Below are positions 5,310-9,683 of a stretch of 9,683 nucleotides of DNA, one piece after another. The DNA is taken from NCBI GenBank assembly GCA_964444795.1, contig CAYUIQ010000300.1:1-9683 (forward strand), written 5' to 3'. The DNA is from JABMRP01 sp964444795. GTDB taxonomy: Bacteria; Planctomycetota; Planctomycetia; Pirellulales; Thermoguttaceae. Every line of letters starts with the position of its first letter. Position 1 is the stretch's first letter. The position numbers and the translations under genes are program-made. A model generated the notes under the pieces. That model did no database searches, was not told the origin of the DNA, and worked only from the letters and a program-made list of their open reading frames with translations.

Positions 5310-5948
5310 ATGCGCTGGTCTCAGTTACCTGGCCGGAGTCTCCCAGCCGCGGCCTCTGCCGTTGCGACGATGGTGTTCGCGGGGCTAGTGGCCGTCGGCC
5401 CGGCCGCCGCCCAGTTCGGTGTCGTCCCGGGCGTGGGTCCGACGGCCCCTCCAATTTCCCCGCCCAGTTTCCAGTCCTACACGAACACGCCTTCGTATCA
5501 GGGCATACCTTCGTATCGTTCCCAGCCCTCGTATCACCATCAAACACCTTCGTATCAGCACACGCCTTCGTATCATAACAGACCCACGTACCGGTCTTCG
5601 AGCAGCAACAACTGGCCGACTCAGGCCGCCACCTATCAGGCCCAAGCCCGGGCATCGCGACAGCATCAGACCATGAACGACTGGTCGTCGAGGACGCAGC
5701 GCCAGGCCAACAGCTATCAGACCCGGGCGTCGCAACAGCACCAGGCCATGAGCCGTCGGACCGAGATGCGATTGCAGCAGGAACGAAACCGCCGACAGAT
5801 CCAACAGCAGTCCACGCAACGCTACTACCCGCGGTCCGGCCGCTCGTTGTTCTTCCGCCGCACGAGCGTCTCGGTGGGTGTGTACCCTTCCAGCCGGGTT
5901 TCACCGCGATTGACTTCGTCGGGAGTCGACGCCCTCAGCCTCAAGTAA
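5310..5948 (+). CDS. Secreted low-complexity protein with Pro-Ser-Tyr repeats
   Basis: Start ATG 5310 is chosen because AAGGAG (5297-5302) lies 7 nt upstream and it begins a typical Sec signal peptide. The signal is a short basic N-terminus, a hydrophobic core AVATMVFAGLVAVGP, and a likely cleavage after AAA at residue 34, before QF. The product is 212 residues. Residues about 51-95 hold PSY/PTY repeats, mostly six residues apart (TPSYQ, IPSYR, QPSYH, TPSYQ, TPSYH, RPTY). Residues about 105-172 are rich in Gln, Arg and Ser, with two related copies of ASxQHQxM. The C-terminus (SLFFRRTSVSVGVYPSSR) is basic. No enzyme family is recognised. Tyr-, Pro- and His-rich secreted repeats suggest a structural or adhesive extracytoplasmic role, which is inference. 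Its stop is 7 bp from that of the convergent lipoprotein gene. Confidence 0.78.
   Translation: MRWSQLPGRSLPAAASAVATMVFAGLVAVGPAAAQFGVVPGVGPTAPPISPPSFQSYTNTPSYQGIPSYRSQPSYHHQTPSYQHTPSYHNRPTYRSSSSNNWPTQAATYQAQARASRQHQTMNDWSSRTQRQANSYQTRASQQHQAMSRRTEMRLQQERNRRQIQQQSTQRYYPRSGRSLFFRRTSVSVGVYPSSRVSPRLTSSGVDALSLK
5490..5591 (+). repeat. 18-bp tandem repeat encoding PSY hexapeptides
   Basis: The codons for Pro-Ser-Tyr (mostly CCTTCGTAT) recur at 5490, 5508, 5526, 5547 and 5565, with a divergent CCCACGTAC at 5583. The period is 18 nt with one 21-nt step. The repeated core CCTTCGTATC is nearly identical, while the residues between copies vary. This points to in-frame duplication followed by divergence. 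Confidence 0.85.
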
Positions 5949-5955
5949 CAGCCCC

Positions 5956-6375
5956 TTACGGATCGGAAGTCAGGCCGAAGTCGGCCTGCTCGGTGCCGTC
6001 CGGGGGGACGGTGAAGGTGAGGGTCGACTGATCGTGGTATCGGGAGGGCAGTTTTTCTCGGGAGACGATGACCACCTGTCCGTTGGGCCCCTCCTCGCCA
6101 CGGACGGTGCGGATGAGCACGTAATGCTCGCCGATGACCGCCCCTTCGCCTTCGCGCGAGCTGAGTTGAAAACGGCCTCGGTCGTCGGTGGTGGCGGTCG
6201 ACCCGAAACCGGAGTTAACGTTCTCGCCTTTGCGTTTGGGCTCGAAGAAGACCCGGGCTTCGGGCAGCGGTTTCCCGTCGAGCGTCACGGTCCCCGAGAC
6301 CGGCGCCAGCGGAAACGACTCGCCTCCACAGCCGGCGGCGATAAGTAGAGCGAGTGCCAAGAGGAGGCGTGTCAT
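5956..6375 (-). CDS. Small lipoprotein with carboxypeptidase-regulatory-like / transthyretin-like fold
   Basis: A 139-residue protein. The N-terminus MTRLLLALALLIAAGCGG is a lipoprotein signal peptide with lipobox AAGC and lipidation at Cys16, a usual form in planctomycetes. Residues about 24-130 match the small beta-sandwich domain common in planctomycete surface proteins: VSGTVTLDGKPLPEARVFFEP, then TDDRGRFQLS, EHYVLIRT and a C-terminal strand STLTFTVPPDG. No catalytic residues are expected; such proteins are thought to act in binding or structure. It starts 21 nt after the stop of the DUF1559 gene with a weak AAGGG about 12 nt upstream, so it is the last gene of the three-gene operon. DUF1559 proteins and such lipoproteins are frequently paired in planctomycetes. 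It ends 7 bp from the convergent PSY-repeat gene. Confidence 0.85.
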   Translation of the reverse strand: MTRLLLALALLIAAGCGGESFPLAPVSGTVTLDGKPLPEARVFFEPKRKGENVNSGFGSTATTDDRGRFQLSSREGEGAVIGEHYVLIRTVRGEEGPNGQVVIVSREKLPSRYHDQSTLTFTVPPDGTEQADFGLTSDP

Positions 6376-6396
6376 GGTTTGAGATTGCCCTTGGTA

Positions 6397-7359
6397 CTAA
6401 AATCCGGCGACGACTTCCCCGCCGTGGATGGTGGCCAGGTCCTCGAACAGCCGGCCGTCGATGTTCTCGCTCAGCGGCCGGACCGAACCGTCGCCCAAGA
6501 CAAACTGGATCGTCCCGCCGGGATGCAAACTGGCGAATGCGCGGTGGCATTGCCAAAACATGCCGCCGGCGGCTTGCGGACCGTTACACCACTCCCAGTC
6601 GGGCACCCGGGTGTACGACTCCAGTTGCGGTGTACCGAGGGAGTGGAACGAATGGGCACTGGCCCAGTAGGCCTTTTTGTCCGGCTTGGTTTTCGTGTGG
6701 TACTCGCCGACCAGCAGCGTATTGGAGGTGCCGTCGCGGATCGTGTCGAATGTTTCGCAGTCGTGGTTGCCGATCCCCACCATGTGTAGCGCGCCGCGCC
6801 CCTCGGTGTGGCTCTTCGCCTGGGAGGCGAAGGGGGGATAGTCCCAGTAGCCGTTCTGCGACCCCCAGCGCCGGCCCGCCACGCCCTTGTACGAGCCGGG
6901 CGCGATCGGTTCGGCGCGAAATTGGGTGGGCACGTGCAACTGGTTGGAGTCCAAATCGGCCGGACATCGCATCACCGGCAGCAGCGTCTTGAGCACCGGC
7001 AAATTGTCGTCGTGGCCGTTGTACAGCCGCGGGTCGTACGACTTGAACAGGGCCTCCTGCTCCAAATTGGGGAGGATGCTGATGGCCCAATTGATGATGT
7101 GCGTCTCGGCCGCGTTGTTGGTGCCTCGCTGGATGGTCCCCGGCGGCAGGCTATTGTGGGCGGCGTGGTAGTTGTGCATCGCCAGCCCGATTTGCTTGAG
7201 GTTGTTGGAGCATTGGATCCGTCGCGCCGCCGCCCGCACCGACTGCACCGCCGGCAGCAACAGCCCAATGAGGATCCCGATGATCGCGATCACCACGAGC
7301 AACTCGACCAACGTGAACCCGGCCGGTCTGGCCGGTTCCTGCCGCGATTGGCAATCCAT
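6397..7359 (-). CDS. DUF1559 protein with type IV pilin-like N-terminus (H-X9-DG family)
   Basis: A 320-residue protein of a family hugely expanded in planctomycetes. The N-terminus has a prepilin-type signal: a short basic leader ending in Gly14, then FTLVELLVVIAIIGILIG with Glu19 at the +5 position. A prepilin peptidase should cut after Gly14. The DUF1559 body follows: CSNNLKQIGLAMHNYHAAHN and LPPG, mid-protein GTSNTLLVGEY, and the C-terminal His-Pro-Gly-Gly ... Asp-Gly signature at 279-291. ATG (7357-7359) is preceded 11 nt upstream by AGGAGG (7371-7376), which overlaps the TAG stop (7375-7377) of the preceding PEP-CTERM gene and suggests translational coupling. The family is thought to form pseudopilin-like or surface structures; the exact role is unknown. 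The signature has ten residues between His and Asp-Gly instead of nine. Confidence 0.94.
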   Translation of the reverse strand: MDCQSRQEPARPAGFTLVELLVVIAIIGILIGLLLPAVQSVRAAARRIQCSNNLKQIGLAMHNYHAAHNSLPPGTIQRGTNNAAETHIINWAISILPNLEQEALFKSYDPRLYNGHDDNLPVLKTLLPVMRCPADLDSNQLHVPTQFRAEPIAPGSYKGVAGRRWGSQNGYWDYPPFASQAKSHTEGRGALHMVGIGNHDCETFDTIRDGTSNTLLVGEYHTKTKPDKKAYWASAHSFHSLGTPQLESYTRVPDWEWCNGPQAAGGMFWQCHRAFASLHPGGTIQFVLGDGSVRPLSENIDGRLFEDLATIHGGEVVAGF

Positions 7360-7374
7360 CGAATCTATGGCCTC

Positions 7375-9683
7375 CTATCCACGGGAACTTGCAGCCCGAT
7401 TCCCCTTCCGTCGCCAGAACACCAACAGCAACATACCACCCAATCCCAATAGTGCCAAGCCGGCCGGCTCGGGGACGGCCAGCGTGGTGACGACCAGTTG
7501 CGGGGCCAGCGGGCCGCTGTCGTAGAAGTCGGCAATATAGAACCCCCGGTCGCGAAGCGCCAGCCGGAAACCATGATTCTCCTCGGTGCCGTCGACCCAA
7601 TTGCTAACAATATCGGTCACGTCGATCCACGAGACCTTGTCGTTGCCGGTTGCCGACGTGTTCGTGCCGCCAAACGTGAAATCATCGGCAAACGCCTGAT
7701 CGAAAGCCACCGTCTCTCCCGTCCAATCGTCGGTCACGCGGCCCAAGGTGAGATAGCCCGTGTTGACGTTACGCGAGTCCTGGTTCAGCACGAGCATCGC
7801 CCCGAGTACTTCCTCGCCTTCAATCTCGCTGAGATCGAACTCGAAGAAGGATCGGGTGCGGACCGGCTGATTGCTGCCGCCCGTCGTCCGCTCGCGCACG
7901 CGGAGGATATCGGAACGATCCGTATTGTCCGACGTGTCGGGCCATTGGTCGTGCGACTGGATCGCTACCGACTGAAGTAGGCTCGGGTCGAAGGTGTTTT
8001 GGGTGATCGTGGCCAGATCGTTGTGTGCGCTGCCGAAGTGGTCGGCCACACCCTGCCAGCCGAGATCCCGGTCATACACGGCGAACTCGTCGACGGTGCC
8101 GCTCATCGGAGCGCCGGTATCGGTCGCTCCCATCCGGCCGAAATCACTCAGCGTGTTGACGGTCTTGGCGCTTCCGGCCAGGGTCCGGGCGTAGGGCGTA
8201 ACGTCGACGCCGTCGACAATGAACTGAAACTCATTCGAGCGGGTCGCCCCGTCGGGCAAGGTGATGGCAAAATGATGCCAACCCGGGGCGAGTTCCTCGG
8301 GCGTGAAGATGTTGCTCTGCGGGCTGCCGATGTTGGTCGAGTTGAAGGTCACGCCGAAGCGGTGCCCGTTGACGGCCATGGAGACCTCGTCGTTGGCGGC
8401 GGTGATGCTCGTGCGCCGGCCCGTGCCGCCAGTGATGGAGAAATACGCTTGTTTCGACTCCGTGCCGTTGAACCAGCCCTCGTACGTTCGCGCGGCATTT
8501 CCGGAGACGGCCAGTGGGAGAATGTCGACGGTGTCGTCGACGCCGTCGAGCCCCACGGCGTTGTTCGTTGGGCCGAAGCCGGCCAGTCCGTCGGCGCTGC
8601 CTGGACCACTCTGCCCAATCGCCGGCGCATTGGCGTAGATGGCGTTGGCCCCGGGATTGGCCGTGTTGAAAGCCACTGGCCCGACGGTCTCTTCCATGCG
8701 GAGATACAACAGCGGCGCGTCGGCCGTCACCGCTCCCGCATAACCGGTGGTGGGGACCGGCACGGCGGCCGGCGCGACAAGCAGACTCAATGTCGGCCCG
8801 TTGGCCCCCGAGCGAAGGTCGTTCAGCGTCAGCCGTCCGGCAAGGTTTTCATCCGCGTGGCGAAGCAGGAAGCCCGGGAAACGGGTGCCCGTCGCATCTT
8901 GATCGATCATGTCTTGCACGATGGCTTGCGGGACGTTGAACTCGATGAATGATCCGGTGGGGTAACTCGACTGGCTGATCGTGTCCAATGGAGCGACCTC
9001 GTAGCCTTCACCGGGGGCGCCTAATCCGCCAGCGGGACTGGGTCCGGTGGGCAGATCGTTGCCCGACAGGTCTTGCCATGGCGTATTGCTCGACTGAACG
9101 AGATGATTCCACGACGATTGGCCGTGGGCAAACGTACCGTTTTCGTCGGCGATCTGGTAAAGCTCGAACACGTCGGCGGCGTTGACCGTCCCATCTTTGC
9201 CCGACACGCGGAGCCGGAGCGTCGCGTCGCCGACCGCCTGCCAGCCCGCCAACGGAGTCATGTCGAAGTCGACCAACGCGCGGTTGTCGGCGTCGTTGCC
9301 GGCGTCACCCAGGAACAACTGTTGGCCGGTCATGGCCGAATTCAGGCCGACGCCGTCATTGAGCCGGACGTTCTCGACGCCCGTGTAGTTGGGAATTCCC
9401 GTCTCCGGTAGGGCCGCCCCCTCGTACAAGGAGATGTGCTGTGCCGATTGTCCTTCGGCGGCCATGTAATGGGAGAGGATCTCCTCGCGCCCCAGCGCGC
9501 GGTCGTAGACGGCGACTTCGTCGATCAAGCCTGGGAAGGTACCGGAACCCTGACTGCTCGCGATCCGCTGCAGCGAGTCCGTCGTGTTGATGGTCTTCGT
9601 GCTGCCGGCTAGACCCGTGGCCGCATCGGTGATCTCTTCGCCGTTGACGAAGAACCGAAACTGGTCCGACTTGTTCTGCCCTT
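7375..9683 (-). CDS. PEP-CTERM surface protein with LamG and DNRLRE-like modules (5' end missing)
   Basis: The frame is open to the window edge, so the N-terminus and signal peptide are outside; about 768 residues are visible. An ATG or TTG inside the visible part, such as TTG 9526-9528, would cut through a LamG domain and is not the start. Modules in order: the end of a LamG/concanavalin-like domain (FRFFVNGEEI through DEVAVYDRALG, about 9683-9455); a DNRLRE-like beta-sandwich (about 9435-8773, NRALVDFDMTPLAGW, DATLRLRVSG); a second LamG domain (about 8740-8025, LLYLRMEE, GLDGVDDTVDI, GWHHFAITLPDG, DEFAVYDRDLG); a second DNRLRE-like module (about 8010-7477, TRSFFEFDLSEIEGEEV, ATGNDKVSWIDVTDIV); then a PEP-CTERM signal with VPEP at 7476-7465, a hydrophobic stretch and an FWRRK end. 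Exosortase should cleave and anchor or release it. A role in carbohydrate binding or cell-surface matrix is inferred from LamG. Confidence 0.9.
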   Translation of the reverse strand, partial: GQNKSDQFRFFVNGEEITDAATGLAGSTKTINTTDSLQRIASSQGSGTFPGLIDEVAVYDRALGREEILSHYMAAEGQSAQHISLYEGAALPETGIPNYTGVENVRLNDGVGLNSAMTGQQLFLGDAGNDADNRALVDFDMTPLAGWQAVGDATLRLRVSGKDGTVNAADVFELYQIADENGTFAHGQSSWNHLVQSSNTPWQDLSGNDLPTGPSPAGGLGAPGEGYEVAPLDTISQSSYPTGSFIEFNVPQAIVQDMIDQDATGTRFPGFLLRHADENLAGRLTLNDLRSGANGPTLSLLVAPAAVPVPTTGYAGAVTADAPLLYLRMEETVGPVAFNTANPGANAIYANAPAIGQSGPGSADGLAGFGPTNNAVGLDGVDDTVDILPLAVSGNAARTYEGWFNGTESKQAYFSITGGTGRRTSITAANDEVSMAVNGHRFGVTFNSTNIGSPQSNIFTPEELAPGWHHFAITLPDGATRSNEFQFIVDGVDVTPYARTLAGSAKTVNTLSDFGRMGATDTGAPMSGTVDEFAVYDRDLGWQGVADHFGSAHNDLATITQNTFDPSLLQSVAIQSHDQWPDTSDNTDRSDILRVRERTTGGSNQPVRTRSFFEFDLSEIEGEEVLGAMLVLNQDSRNVNTGYLTLGRVTDDWTGETVAFDQAFADDFTFGGTNTSATGNDKVSWIDVTDIVSNWVDGTEENHGFRLALRDRGFYIADFYDSGPLAPQLVVTTLAVPEPAGLALLGLGGMLLLVFWRRKGNRAASSRG

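Noticed and set aside
7999..8952. 317-codon plus-strand frame opposite the LamG region
   Set aside because: Shadow of the PEP-CTERM gene; rich in Gly, Arg, Val and Asp with no domain pattern.

Overview
The window reads as a high-GC planctomycete genome, most likely of the Pirellulales type. This is judged from protein families, not from a database search. Markers are a DUF1080 (3-keto-disaccharide hydrolase) domain, a DUF1559 protein with a type IV pilin-like N-terminus, a PEP-CTERM surface protein with LamG and DNRLRE-like modules, a small lipoprotein with a carboxypeptidase-regulatory-like fold, and a membrane-anchored Pro-rich protein next to scpB. Nearly every base is coding or short intergenic sequence. 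No rRNA, tRNA, transposase or CRISPR array was found.

Left part, + strand (1-3951). The 3' end of a DUF1080 protein (1-432) is followed by a 249-bp gap with a possible promoter. Then come a TTG-started membrane-anchored conserved protein (682-1470) and scpB (1518-2720), 47 bp apart and probably cotranscribed. This ScpB carries an unusual 156-residue Asp/Glu tail that contains a 15-bp tandem repeat. A hairpin (2746-2763) and a good sigma70-like promoter (2800-2829) then separate off a two-gene operon. Its genes are an E1-like ThiF/MoeB/HesA protein (2892-3653) and a MoaD/ThiS-like ubiquitin-fold protein ending in Gly-Gly (3691-3951). The E1-like protein keeps the fold and zinc cysteines, but the residues that bind ATP-Mg in MoeB appear replaced. 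This pair is the best candidate here for unusual biology.

Middle (3952-5948). A class II fructose-bisphosphate aldolase lies on the - strand (3985-4968), convergent with the MoaD-like gene. Its leader has a perfect TATAAT, a duplicated Shine-Dalgarno block and a possible 17-codon leader ORF that stops 2 nt before the aldolase ATG. The 341-bp divergent gap also holds a REP-like hairpin and a perfect 20-bp palindrome. It leads to a secreted low-complexity protein with Pro-Ser-Tyr repeats (5310-5948, + strand).

Right part, - strand (5956-9683). This is a tight operon, transcribed right to left: a large PEP-CTERM protein (5' end outside the window), a DUF1559 protein whose ribosome-binding site overlaps the stop codon of the gene before it, and a small lipoprotein 21 bp further on. 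All three products are predicted to be exported or membrane-anchored, so the operon probably builds a cell-surface structure. Its last gene converges on the PSY-repeat gene with only 7 bp between the stop codons.
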